From Rhizophagus irregularis (taxonomy: Eukaryota; Glomeromycota; Glomeromycetes; Glomerales; Glomeraceae): a DNA stretch of 64,000 nucleotides. Shown one piece after another: positions 1-11,870 of the stretch. The notes below the pieces were generated by a model. The model worked only from the letters and a program-made list of their open reading frames with translations. It was not told the DNA's origin and made no database searches. Made by a program: the position numbers and the translations under genes. Numbering within the stretch: position 1 is the stretch's first letter; every line of letters starts with the position of its first letter. The DNA lies in contig NC_089431.1 of the NCBI RefSeq assembly GCF_026210795.1, positions 5,704,001-5,768,000 of the forward strand, in the 5' to 3' direction.

Positions 1-1397
1 ATATGACGATTTGTTTGTCCTTAGCCAATTTTGTCGCGCTAACAAAAATCCAGGAACCGAAAGTCCGAGTAAAAAATTAAAAAATGTTCATTTAACGTGC
101 CAAAAAATTTAGACATGTCTTATTAAATTCTAATCCTTTATTATTATTATTCTAACCCTATAAACGAAAAAAAGAAATGGGTTCAGAAATTACATTGATC
201 GGATCCTGTATATTCGGGAATTTGTTGGTATTAAATTTTTGACAGCTATATGGAGCAGCTGACAGGGTGTGGATTATGCTAAGGGTGCTTATGTTACGTA
301 ATTATTAAAAATCTTACGTTATATCAATAAAATCACATGATTTATAAATATTATAATAAACTGAATATTACGTAATGGACAAATTTATCCTGAACCGGGG
401 TCCAGGTTCTTTATCCTAAACCCCCTATATAAATAAGTTTTTTCAGGGTGATTAATACAGTTGCGGTCTATGATAAGAACCTGAACCCCGGTCTATTTTA
501 AGGACACTCTTACGTAACATGTGTAAGCCGTTTTTTTAATATTAAATTTTGAGGTGATGATAAAAATAGTAAACTATTTTTATCAAAGATTCGGGTCTGC
601 GGGATTACTAGCACCCGAAATAATCGTCCGGGTGGTCCGGACTACCATTTTTTTCATGGGTTATTACTTATTAGGCTACTTCGAGTCAATTAATCAATGG
701 ACCAACAGTTTTGGTGGTTACATCAACAAATCAAACATGTGATCAAAAATGCCGATCAATCAATTTTGATACCTGAATAGTCATCGAAGTCGAGCTTGAT
801 CAACCATCGATCTAGCTATAATAAAATTGAATTGACTGTGAATAGCTGGATATAACTAATACAGTTGAATCAATTGAAATTATAAAATTTACGACTAAAT
901 TTCTTGCAATTATATAATTTTTTTTTAATGGATTGATATTTATTTTCTGAGTAATTATTGTTTTATTAATGTTTCAAAAAATGTCTTATTAATTAAATAA
1001 ATTTAAAAACATAATTCAAAAAAAATTCAATCGAATTTGTGTGATAAACAAATAGTTAACACATCCCAGATTTGGAATAACTTGAAAACTGTCAAATGTT
1101 ATACCTCCGTAAATGGTACTGCAATTTACATGGTTCTACATTACTATAAATATCTCGTATAGTCGTTTAGGGATAGACCAACATTATACATAAGGAAAAT
1201 ATTACGGTGGATAGGAATTGTTGTATTGTCTGTATTGTTTGGTAACTAATTGATTCCAAAAATAGTCTAATCATGAAAAAATATTTTATAAATCCAACTT
1301 TCTAAATAAAGAAATTCATGTCTTTTTTGTTTTGTTTTATTTTATTTTATTTTATTTTTTTCTGATTCTAGACACAAAAGTCTTTTGTAATTAAATA
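1..1397. other. 5' flank of kelch copy 1, no gene
   Basis: I find no supported gene here. The short open frame near 554-742 has no recognisable domain, and similar sequence recurs upstream of copy 2 (about 3870-4000), which marks it as part of the duplicated spacer. A hairpin-forming inverted repeat lies at about 387-412 and 472-498 (gaaccggggt / accccggttc-type arms). The last 260 bp are promoter and 5' leader of the first kelch gene. Confidence 0.6.
1144..1371 (+). promoter_or_regulatory. Core promoter and 5' UTR intron of kelch copy 1
   Basis: A TATA-like CTATAAATA sits at 1144-1152. A donor-like GTAACT at 1242 and a polypyrimidine tract ending in TTCTAG at 1371 outline a 130-nt intron in the 5' UTR, 26 nt before the ATG. 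All four kelch copies keep the same arrangement, so these elements are probably functional. The transcript start itself cannot be read from sequence. Confidence 0.5.
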
Positions 1398-3011
1398 ATG
1401 TCTTATACCACATTTTATTTGTGTTTAATTTTTGGGTTAGGATACATATTCTTTGGAGTTGAATCATATGTTCCTGTAGGACGTATAAGTCATTCCTCTA
1501 TACTTATTGGAAATAAGATATATTATTTTGGTGGAATAACAGACGTAGGAGCATCAGATGATGCATTTTATCTTGATTTATCTCAATCATTTGATGTAGT
1601 AAACCCACCATGGACTCAAATACCTAATATTCCGTTTAGAAGTTCATGGGCGTCTGTTGCATCAGATAATTCTAATAATGCAGATATATATCTCTTTGGA
1701 GGAATAATGTTTGATGTAAATATACAAAAAGATTCATTTAAATCATTTGTATATAAATTTAATATTAATTCATTATCATGGAATATACCTACTGTTAGTG
1801 GTACTGCTCCCTCAAGACGAATAGAAATGAAAGCTATTAGTGATAATTCAGGAAAAATTTATATTTTTGGTGGAGCTGCTAATTCTTTAGTAGGTGCACA
1901 AACCAGAACGTTTTTTAGCGATATGATAACTTTTGATATCGCTGATTCATCATGGTCAATTAATACTGCGGTTAATGGACGTGCTACATATTCAGCGACA
2001 TTATTATCAAATGGTATTATTGTGTATGTAGGAGGACTTGAACCCTTTAATGGAAATAACGATGTAGTCCTAATAGCAGATATTTCAAAAATTCTTCTTT
2101 TTGATACAAATTCTTTAACATGGTCAACGAAAGTATGTATTGATATTAACTAATTACTACTATACTATAGTACTAGTATTACTGCTACTATTATTGTTTT
2201 CTTTCTATTAAACAAATATCTTCAAATTTTTAGTCAGCGATAATTAAAGCTTCAGTCCTAGTCGAAAGTCGTCATGCGCATTCAGCAGTATTAGGTAAAA
2301 AAAAATGATAATAAATGTTATTATTATTTTATAATACGCTTTGAAAAAAACTCCTTTTTAAACATGTATTTTTTTTTAAAAAAAAAAAATTTAAAAGCTC
2401 CAAATGATCAAATTATTATTTATGGAGGTACTCGTAGTACCGTCAATGATGTTGACTTTAATCAAGCATCTCCAGATGTGTTAGTTTTAGATACAAAAAA
2501 AGATTTATTTGAAATAACAGCACCGAATGTATCTACAAATATTGGCAAATTTCCAACACTTACGGCTCATACAGCGAATCTTTACGGAAATTATATGATT
2601 GTGGCTTTTGGTAAATAATTTATATAAAATAAAAAATTTTTTTTTTGCATGTTTACATGTAATATTTCACATTAATAAATTTTTTTTTAATTATTTTTAA
2701 TTAAAGGAATTAAAGGGAATATTACTCGACAAAATGTCATAACATTATATAGAAATGAAAAAATTTACGTAATGGATATAAGAAATTTTACATGGGTCAA
2801 TTCACTTGATCTTAGTCAAGCGGATAATAATAAAGTTTCTGATTCGCAATCTTCTAATAATGATAAAACAACAATTATCCTTGCATCAGTCCTTGGAATT
2901 TTAGGAGGTTTATTAGTTTTAATTGGTGGATTCTTTGTTTATAGATGGATCAATAAACGGAAACGAGAAAAAGACGATCCTGGTTTTTTTGGTTCGAATA
3001 TTGATAGATGA
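1398..3011 (+). CDS. Kelch-repeat type I membrane protein, copy 1
   Basis: Exons 1398-2132, 2234-2294, 2398-2610 and 2716-3011 join in frame to 434 residues. A hydrophobic signal peptide (about residues 1-24) is followed by kelch/galactose-oxidase-like repeats, seen as recurring IYYFGG, IYLFGG, IYIFGG, IVYVGG and IIIYGG blades. A Ser/Asn-rich linker, one membrane span (about 388-413) and a basic cytoplasmic tail with PGFFGSN follow. The ectodomain is probably a beta-propeller outside the cell; its ligand is unknown. Introns 2 and 3 start after the first base of a codon, as in the paralogs. An 8-nt deletion relative to copy 4 just after SNIDR shifts the frame and ends the tail early. Two acceptors 9 nt apart (exon start 2707 or 2716) both keep the frame. 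It is likely expressed, with a shortened tail. Confidence 0.8.
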
Positions 3012-4249
3012 CGTTGATATTCCTGGTGCATCCGTTAATGATAGATTTGGTGAATATGAAAGATTAAATAAAATAATTAATTTTTTTTGGCTGATTTAAT
3101 ATCGGTCTTTACTAGTTCAATATTTTTAAATTTTATATGTATATCATTACATATTTTCTATATTCTAACAATTTTATTACGGCACTTATAATTTATTATA
3201 GAACAAAAAAACCAATGACATTATAAAAAAAAATCACGAATTAAAAATTCCAATTTTATTTAATTTATTTTTAAAGCAAAGATTGTTCAAGTTAAAAATT
3301 TATTCTTTTACTGGCTAGAAACTCTAACTACTGCTATTTGGAAAAGTTCTGCCTATTTCGAGACCTTAAAAAACTATTTTGGGATCTTTATAAAGTAAGG
3401 GTTCTTAATATATATATCCATGAAATGTAGCGTGTTTTATAGGAAAGAAAAATTTTTTTAAATAAAGATGTCAATTTTTTAAATGACCTAATTAACCAAT
3501 CATACATATAAGTAAAAAATATAACTTTTTAATAAAGAAAATGTCAAAAGATATTCTTCTTGTTTTTCTTTTATTATAAATTCATAAAATTAAAAATATG
3601 ATTAAATAGTAAGAAACGGGAACCGTTATACAGTCCAAAGTGTCGTTTCTGATTTATGAAGTTCGTTTACTTAAAAATGTATCAATAGCGTAAACTTTCG
3701 TAAAATATGCAGGACAAAACCGGTATTGATATGATATTTTCGGACTAATAAAGTTTTCTTTTTTATTTCATAACAATGAACTATTAAGAAGTATTTGTAA
3801 AACAACATTATAAAGAGCACAATTTAATTAAAATTGTGCGCGTTAACACTGTGTTAAATTCTACTTGTCCCTAGATTAATTGAGATGATGACAAAAATAA
3901 TACAATAAACTATTTTTATCAGGGTGTGTCCAAATCTGGCCACCATTGTTGTTGATTAATGCTCAATTAATGATCGAGCTGGCTGTGCAGCTGGATATAG
4001 TTGAATCAGTTCGGAATTATAAAATTCTAACTAAATTTCTTGTAATTATAGAAAATTTTTTTAATGGATTGATATTTATTCGTTGAGTAACTTTAGTAAT
4101 ATTTCAAAGAATGTTTTAATAATTAAATAAGTATTAAAAAATCAACTTTTAAGAAAAAAATAGAATCTGTCAACTCCTAATTCCTGTTCAACTCCGGCAG
4201 TGTTGTTAGTGTTTGTTACACCTCCACTGTCAGGTTCACTGATACATTA
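3012..4249. other. Spacer between kelch copies 1 and 2
   Basis: No gene is seen. Just after the stop, out-of-frame remnants of the lost copy 1 tail remain (about 3010-3070). The segment 3870-4240 repeats sequence found upstream of the other kelch copies, including a divergent copy of the stretch at 540-600. Confidence 0.5.
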
Positions 4250-4381
4250 CTAAAAATACTTGAAGATAGATCATCGGTAACTTACGATTTAGGTAGAATT
4301 GTGGCATTTTGTTTGCTAAAAAATTTAACTCAGGATCGTTATGAAATCATTGAATTTTAATCTTTTTTTTTTTTATTCCAG
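4250..4381 (+). promoter_or_regulatory. Leader of kelch copy 2 with altered TATA
   Basis: The position of the TATA-like element reads CTAAAAATA (4250-4258) instead of CTATAAATA in copies 1 and 3. The 5' UTR intron ends (GTAACT at 4277, CCAG at 4381) are kept. Together with the frameshift in the coding part this suggests copy 2 is decaying. Confidence 0.4.
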
Positions 4382-4407
4382 ACTCAAAAGTTTTGATAAT
4401 TAATATA

Positions 4408-6115
4408 ATGTCTTATAAATCTTTTTATTTATTTTTAATTTTTGCGTTGAAATACATATTCTTTGGAGTTGAATCATATATTCCCGTAGGACGTATAGGT
4501 CATTCCTCTATACTTATTGGAAATAAGATATATTATTTTGGTGGAATAACAGACGTAGGAGCATCATTAAATGATGTATTTTATCTTGATTTATCTCAAC
4601 CATTTAATGTAGCAAATCCACCATGGATTAAAATAACTGATATTCCGTTTGGAAGTTCATGGGGATCTGTTGCATTAGATAATTCTAATAATACAGAAGT
4701 ATATCTCTTTGGAGGAATAACGGATGATGTAAATACACAAAAAGATTCATTTAAATCATTTGTATATAAATTTAATATTAATTCCTTATCATGGAATATA
4801 CCTGCTGTTAGTGGTCCTTATCATGGAATATACCTGCTGTTAGTGGTATTGCTCCCTCAAGACGAATAGAAATGAAAGCTATTAGTGATAATTCAGGAAA
4901 AATATATATTTTTGGTGGAGCTGCTAATCTTTTAGTAGGTGCACAAACCAGAACGTTTTTTAGCGATATGATAATTTTTGATATCGCTGATTCATCATGG
5001 TCAATTAATACTGCAGTTAATGGACGTGCTACATATTCAGCGACATTATTATCAAATGGTATTATTGTGTATGTAGGAGGATTTGAACCTTTTAATGGAA
5101 ATAATGATGTAGTCCTAATAGCAGATATTTCAAAAATTCTTCTTTTTGATACAAATTCTTTAACATGGTCAACGAAAGTATGTATTGATATTAATTAATT
5201 AATTACTAATATCATCATCATCATCATCATCACTATTATTTTCTTTTTAATTAAAGGTTTAAATTCTTCAAATTTTTTATAGTCAGCAAAAATTACAGCT
5301 TCAATACCAGTCGAAAATCGTCAGAGGCATTCAGCAGTATTAGGTAAAAAGAAACAAAAAAAAAAATTATTATTATTACTTTATAATAACACAAAAATAA
5401 TAACACTTTGAAAAAATTTCTTTTAAAACATACATATTTTTTTTTAAAAAAAAAAAAATTAAAAGCTCCAAATGATCAAATTATTATTTATGGAGGTACT
5501 CGTACCACCGACGAGGTTGACTTTAATCAAGTATATCCAGATGTGTTAGTTTTAGATACAAAAAAAGATCCATATGAAATAACAGCACCGGATATATCTA
5601 CAAATACTGGCATATTTCCATCACTTGCGGGTCATACAGCAAATCTTTTTGGATATTATATGATCGTGGCTTTTGGTAAATAATTTATATTGTGAAAATT
5701 TTTTCGCTACATGCATATAAATGTAATATTTCACATTAATAAATTTTTTTCATTTTCCATTAAAGGAAATACCACTCACAAAGATGATGAACCATCATTA
5801 GGTAAAAATGGAATTATTTACGTAATGGATATAAGAAATTTTACATGGATCAATTCACTTGATCAAGCTGCGGATAATAAAACTTTAAAAACTTCATCAC
5901 CTGTTTCACAATCTAATAAAAATAAATTGAAACTTCTACTTGCAACAGCTTTTGGGATTTCAGGAGGTTTATTAGCTTTAACAGGTGGATTCTTTGTTTA
6001 TAGATGGATCAATATAAGGAAACGAGAAAAAGATCATGCTCCTGGTTTTTTTGGTTCGAATGATGATGACAGTATTCCTGGCACACCTACTGATGATAAT
6101 CTTAGCTCGTATTAA
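4408..6115 (+). pseudogene. Kelch-repeat membrane protein, copy 2 (frameshifted)
   Basis: Exons corresponding to the intact paralogs are 4408-5177, 5283-5343, 5466-5675 and 5766-6115. The ATG at 4408 aligns with the other copies. Exon 1 contains a perfect 32-bp tandem duplication (4784-4815 and 4816-4847), which shifts the frame. Translation would stop at 4869, after about 150 codons, within the kelch region. Downstream sequence remains open in the original frame, with kelch blades, a membrane span and a tail ending PGTPTDDNLSSY, so the break is recent. Splice sites are intact. No GT-AG intron would remove exactly 32 nt. An assembly artefact or a segregating allele is possible. Confidence 0.8.
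4784..4847 (+). repeat. Perfect 32-bp tandem duplication in kelch copy 2
   Basis: Two identical 32-bp units starting ccttatcatgg and ending gttagtggt abut each other. Copies 1, 3 and 4 have a single unit. As 32 is not a multiple of three, it breaks the reading frame. Confidence 0.95.
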
Positions 6116-8614
6116 ATAAAATGATCAATTCTTTGACAAGATTTATTTGATATAAGTTTTTGTTCATTATTTTTATATTTTATACGTATTTTATAATATA
6201 TCTTCTCAATTATATAACAATTTTTTAGGCTATTTGGCCATTTACGATTTATTATAAAAAAAAAAAGATTCATAAATGAATTTTCAGTTATAAATAATTC
6301 GTAATAATTTTTATCAGACATTTACTAATTGGTCGTGACATCGTGCCTTACATGTATTTGCAATAAAAATATCATGATCAGTGAGCTGCGCTCAGTAAAT
6401 CCCACCAATCATATTGCTTATTGCAAATATCAATCGGCACGAAGTAACTATTAAATATCGCTCGTTGAACAAAATAAATAAATAAATGAAAAAATAAAGC
6501 TATATTCGATAAATGAGTTCACAAACGGTTCACAAACGGGCATAAATATGATTCTTTTAGAATTATATATTTACAAATCATAATGATTAAAATTTTTAGG
6601 ATATATGTAAACTGTTCAAGTCAGAAATATAATAATATGTTGTCATGTAAAACATATTTTTACAATTAGTTGATTTAATGTCTATGTATAGAACTTATAT
6701 ACACAACATTATAATTTATAAGTGAATAAATTTTTATCTGGGCGCGAAAGACTATACACCATATTTCTATGCATTTATGTGTTTCCCGCCATAAAAATCG
6801 ATAACGTAATAAAAATAACAATAATATAATTTTTATTATTACTGAACTGCTGGGAAAATTCAAAGGTTTAAACTTTATTTTTACACAATTAAAATAATTA
6901 ATAAGAAAAGTTCTGACAGTTTAGAAATTTTTAAGGAAAAAAATATAATTTTAATTTTTTGAGTTTGAGACTTTGAGTATTTATACGATTGAATTTATTT
7001 GACATATTTATTATTTAAATACTTTTATTATTTAATTTAATTTTTGCAGGGTGAAGGAAACTCCCTCTCCGGTTAATACCGACTACTATAAATTTATAAT
7101 TGGGTTCCATTCCTAGGTTTTATTAATTTCTAGTTATAATATTAATCAAAATAAAAAGACACATCTAAATTGCAAAATAATTCTCCAGGATTGACTGTAT
7201 ACGCGAACTTACTTTTTTGGAATATAAACTGTAAAACATGATGCATGATCTTAGATCAACAGTCGACTTACCTATAATATCTCTTAATTTGTCGTTCCGT
7301 AAGATTAGTGTAAGATTATGATAACTCGCGTAACGATCAATAATTTTTCAAAAAAAAGGCGATATCCGAACAATATCCTGATATAACCCAGATTAGTTTA
7401 AATAATTTTGTGCTTAATAACGATTCACTTTTCAGGAAACTTATTTTAACGATGCAAAAATATTCGTCATTTTTTTTTAATACAAAAAAAAACATTTTTA
7501 TTAATATAAAATGTATTTACATGCATTTTATCATAAAAATTTTTATTATATTAGTAAGTTGTTCAGGAATATCTTCACTTGATATTGTATGCAAATATCC
7601 ATTTTAACATTATATGTAACTTTAGAACACCTATCTTAAGAGCTAAATGCGATTTCATTTCATTTGGCTTTTCCACGTTTCAAAGATTGTGAAAATTTTA
7701 CACACTGCTTCCTTATGAGCATTATTTGGAATATTTATAATGCTAAATTTCATACTTTATCTTTTTTTTACCTGGTTTTTTTTTTTGAACTAAATTTAAA
7801 AGTTTCATTTTCTGCGCCTTCTAACATTATATTTGATCAAATCTAAAAGACTAAAACAATATTTGTATAGATGCTACTTTCATTATTAAATAAAATATTA
7901 ATTTTAATGTTTTACTATAGCAGATATAAATATTATTATAAAGTAACATACCATAATACCATATTCAAAAGTAAAAAATTTAATTAATTGTTTAAAGAAA
8001 TATTTATTCTAAAAAAGGGGCAGTTTGACTTTTTAATAGCTGTATATATTTGTTTTTGCTAATAGAATAAATAATATAAAATGATGCTAATTTTTTGGGC
8101 CTTTTTTTAAAAAAATATTTTTTTTGGGCTTAGATTAGCATTTAACAAAAAAAGGCTTACCGTATTGCGGAGCCATATAGTAAGATACAAATTTCACTCT
8201 CTATTGCGCGAATTTTATTATTAATTGAGAATGTTTGAAACTTATATAACAATTGAGATCATACGGACGTTTATCGTCGCCAGATAAAACATGGGGGGTA
8301 CTGTGCCGCAAAAAATGGGAGTTTTTTTTAGCATTTAGTTTTTTAAGCCAAATGATTAATATTTGAACTTGGTCTTTTTAAGCCAAATAATACTAATTTA
8401 TTTAGGCTTAGCATTTAACAAAAAAAGAGAGTTTCTAGAATCACTAAATTACATGACGGCACAGATGCTTTAATAAATTAATATTTACAAATTGTCAAAC
8501 GTTTCATTTTTGTCTTGTCGTGATTTTTGTTGTTTATTTAAGTATCGTTAAAGTATCGTTAAAGTATCGTTAAGGATTTTTTTTTTATTTCATTAATTTT
8601 TATAAATATACTGA
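6116..8614. other. Spacer between kelch copies 2 and 3, first part
   Basis: I see no supported gene. The short open frames at 6112-6321, 6675-6863, 7410-7607 and 7664-7846 are low-complexity and without domains. The stretch 6650-7450 is repeated with divergence at about 11870-13690, showing that the duplication unit includes the 3' flank. A compact inverted repeat (tcgtgcc ... ggcacga, arms sharing tttgcaataa) spans about 6341-6446 and may be a small foldback element. A 13-bp motif containing aagtatcgtta is repeated three times at about 8538-8575. Confidence 0.5.
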
Positions 8615-8616
8615 TA

Positions 8617-9098
8617 CAGTCGCACCTCCATAAGTGCACCCTTTATAAGTGCATTCTCTCCCTATATGCACGCCATGGCTTGGTCCCAAGCTAGGGACTT
8701 AGAGCTACGTGCACACTCTCTATGTTCTACACGTGCGTGCATGTAATTCTGAATTCCGGGTATATCAGAGCACTCTCCATCAATGCATTCACGTGATAAC
8801 TATATAATGTTGACCAATCATCGATAGCTGTTTGGTCCTTTAAAATAGATAAATTTGACAATTTAATAAAAAATATTCTTCAATCTTTTTAATTTTTTTA
8901 ATTTTATTAAATTACTTTACACCACAGATCATTTTTGTATGTGCAATTCTTTCATTAAAATGAAAATATAAAATAAAAGTGAATTTAAATAAATATTCCC
9001 TCAAATTACTAATATTGATTTTTCTCTAAGTGCACACCCTCCCTAATTGCATGTGCATAGCCGGGCCCCAGGTGCGTGCACTTATGGAGGTGCGACTG
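8617..9098. mobile_element. MITE with pogo/Tc1-like ends
   Basis: A 482-bp element has terminal inverted repeats of about 23 bp (CAGTCGCACCTCCATAAG at the left, its complement at the right) flanked by TA on both sides (8615-8616 and 9099-9100). TA target duplications and CAGTCGxACCTC-type ends are typical of pogo/Tc1-mariner relatives. There is no transposase, so it is non-autonomous. Interior copies of gtgcac- and tgcacg-type words are frequent. Confidence 0.8.
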
Positions 9099-9100
9099 TA

Positions 9101-9687
9101 TATGGAATTTTAAGCCCTGTAAAAAATGTCGTTCCGTCTTCTATATTCCATTTTTTTTTTCGTAAAAGGCTCATATTTCCGGAATTAGTAACCTTATATC
9201 ACGGAATTTATCGATTTATTTACATTTTCCGTGAATAGATCCGTGAAAGGCATGTCATTTTTACGGAGTTTTTACAGAAATAACGGATAAACCTGTGCAG
9301 ATCATGTGTCTGCGGCTACCACTTTTTTTTTTTTGACATGTGAATTAGCTGGATATAACTGAATCAGTTTAATCGGTTTGATATTATAAAATTCTACTTG
9401 AAAATTGAATCGAATTTGTGTAATAGTACCTTTTGTTACGCCAACTCCTACATCAGGGAATTTTTTCCACATAAAATATTGTGGAAATATGTGAAAATCT
9501 CAATAGTTCCAATATTTTCCAAATACCCTGTGACAAACACATGGTATTTTCGGAGTAGATCCAATATTAATCCATCATATTGGAAAATTACCTAAAAATT
9601 TCATGATGTATACCGGTTTTACACCTCCGTAAATTTACATGGTTCGAGCAATAACTCACTATATTCAATGATTACTCGTATCATTTA
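9101..9687. other. Upstream spacer of kelch copy 3
   Basis: No gene is seen. The stretch from about 9330 matches the upstream regions of copies 1, 2 and 4. A poly-T run of about a dozen bases lies near 9322-9334. Confidence 0.5.
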
Positions 9688-9846
9688 CTATAAATACTTA
9701 TCATTATACACATCAGCATCGTTAATTGGTAACTGATTCCCAAAAATGGCTTACAATGAAAAAAACGAATTGTTAAAAGATTGCTATGAAATGATTTTCT
9801 TTTTCGTTTTATTTAATTTTATTTATTTATTTTTTTTTGATTCCAG
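9688..9846 (+). promoter_or_regulatory. Core promoter and 5' UTR intron of kelch copy 3
   Basis: CTATAAATA lies at 9688-9696. The putative leader intron runs from GTAACT (9729) to TTCCAG (9846), 25 nt before the ATG, as in the other copies. Confidence 0.5.
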
Positions 9847-9871
9847 AGTCAAAAGCTTTTAATAACTAATA

Positions 9872-11870
9872 ATGTCTTACAACACTTTTTATTTGTGTTT
9901 AATTTTTGCGTTGGGATACATATTCTTTGGAGTTGAATCATATATTCCCGTAGGACGTATAGGTCATTCCTCTACACTTATTGGAAATAAGATATATTAT
10001 TTTGGTGGAATAACAGACGTAGGAGCATCATTAAATGATGTATTTTATCTTGATTTATCTCAACCATTTAATGTAGCAAATCCACCATGGATTAAAATAA
10101 CTGATATTCCGTTTGGAAGTTCATGGGGATCTGTTGCATTAGATAATTCTAATAATACAGAAGTATATCTCTTTGGAGGAATAACGGATGATGTAAATAC
10201 ACAAAAAGATTCATTTAAATCATTTGTATATAAATTTAATATTAATTCCTTATCATGGAATATACCTACTGTTAGTGGTATTGCTCCCTCAAGACGAATA
10301 GAAATGAAAGCTATTAGTGATAATTCGGGAAAAATTTATATTTTTGGTGGAGCTGCTAATTTTTTAGTAGGTGCACAAACCAGAACATTTTTTAGCGATA
10401 TGATAACTTTTGATATCGCTGATTCATCATGGTCAATTAATACTGCGGTTAATGGACGTGCTACATATTCAGCGACATTATTATCAAATGGTATTATTGT
10501 GTATGTAGGAGGACTTGAACCTTTTAATGGAAATAACGATGTAGTCCTAATAGCAGATATTTCAAAAATTCTTCTTTTTGATACAAATTCTTTAACATGG
10601 TCAATGAACGTATGTATTGATATTAATTAATTAATTACTATCATCATCTTCATCACTATTATTTTCTTTTTAATTAAAGGTTTAAATTCTTCAAATTTTT
10701 TATAGTCAGCAAGAATTACAGCTTCAATACCAGTCGAAAATCGTCAGAGGCATTCAGCAGTATTAGGCCACACAAATTCGAATTTTCGGTTCACTTCACC
10801 CGGCCGGGTCACTTTTTCAAATTTCAATAAAAAAAAGTTTATATATAAAAAAATTATCACGTGATCAGGACGTAAATTTATTGGCGGGTAAGTTTATCAC
10901 GCGGCTGAGAACTTCTAGAGCGAAAATAAATTCCTCCCTTTTAAAAGTCAACCAATCAAATGTCACGATTTTATATATAAACTTTTTTTACTAATAAACA
11001 ATAAACCCCGGGTCCCCGGGTCGATTTTAAATTTCAATGTTACGTGAACCGAAAAATTGAATTTGTGTGGCCTTAGGTAAAAAGAAACCAAAAAAAAAAA
11101 ATTATTATTATTACTTTATAATAACACAAAAATAATAACACTTTGAAAAAATTTCTTTTAAAACATACATATTTTTTTTAAAAAAAAAAAAATTAAAAGC
11201 TCCAAATGATCAAATTATTATTTATGGAGGTACTCGTACCACCGACGAGGTTGACTTTAATCAAGTATATCCAGATGTGTTAGTTTTAGATACAAAAAAA
11301 GATCCATATGAAATAACAGCACCGGATATATCTACAAATACTGGCATATTTCCATCACTTGCGGGTCATACAGCAAATCTTTTTGGATATTATATGATCG
11401 TGGCTTTTGGTAAATAATTTATATTGTGAAAATTTTTTCGCTACATGCATATAAATGTAATATTTCACATTAATAAATTTTTTTCATTTTCAATTAAAGG
11501 AAATACCACTCACAAAGATGATGAACCATCATTAGGTAAAAATGGAATTATTTACGTAATGGATATAAGAAATTTTACATGGATCAATTCACTTGATCTT
11601 GATCAAACGGCGGATAATAAAACTTCATCACCACCTTCACAATCTTCTAATAATGATAAAACAAAACTTATACTTGCATCAGTCCTTGGAGTTCTAGGAG
11701 GTGCATTAGTTTTAGTAGGTGGATTCTTTGCTTATAGATGGATCAATAAAAGGAAAAAAGAAAAAAAAGTACCTGGCTTTTTTGGTTCAAATTTTGATAG
11801 ATATGATGCCGGATTCCCTGGTACACCTGTTGATAATAGTAAATCGCCAACCGAGGCATGTAAAAAGTGA
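9872..11870 (+). pseudogene. Kelch-repeat membrane protein, copy 3 (MITE in exon 2)
   Basis: Exon 1 is 9872-10609 and exon 2 begins at 10706. Exons 3 and 4 are 11200-11409 and 11500-11870. Without the insertion the exons would give 459 residues with signal peptide, kelch blades, membrane span and the PGFFGSN tail. A 307-bp MITE (10766-11072) sits in exon 2, one base before the donor. The donor survives only on the far side (TTAG|GT at 11076), so the exon would absorb the MITE and meet an in-frame TGA about 100 nt into it. Skipping exon 2 also breaks the frame (phase 0 into phase 1). The tail ends ACKK rather than in the acidic tail of copy 4. A secreted, truncated propeller remains possible. 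Confidence 0.75.
10766..11072. mobile_element. Harbinger/Tourist-like MITE in kelch copy 3
   Basis: The element is 307 bp with terminal inverted repeats of about 28 bp starting GGCCACACAAATTC. It is flanked by a TTA duplication (10763-10765 and 11073-11075). A 3-bp TTA target with GG-starting ends is typical of PIF/Harbinger elements. Subterminal arms (aagtttatatata and its complement) extend the fold. There is no coding capacity. The empty site is preserved in copies 1, 2 and 4, which proves the insertion. Confidence 0.88.

Noticed and set aside
554-742. 62-codon open frame at the left edge
   Set aside because: No domain, and a decayed copy of its start lies in the copy 2 spacer, as expected of repeat sequence.
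4393-4407. Upstream extension of kelch copy 2 from a TTG codon
   Set aside because: The frame has no ATG there; the ATG at 4408 aligns with the starts of the other three copies and follows the same leader intron.
4807-4843. Tiny GT-AG intron that might remove the 32-bp duplication
   Set aside because: GT-AG pairs in this stretch remove 33 or 37 nt, not 32, so they would not restore the frame, and they are too short for a real intron.
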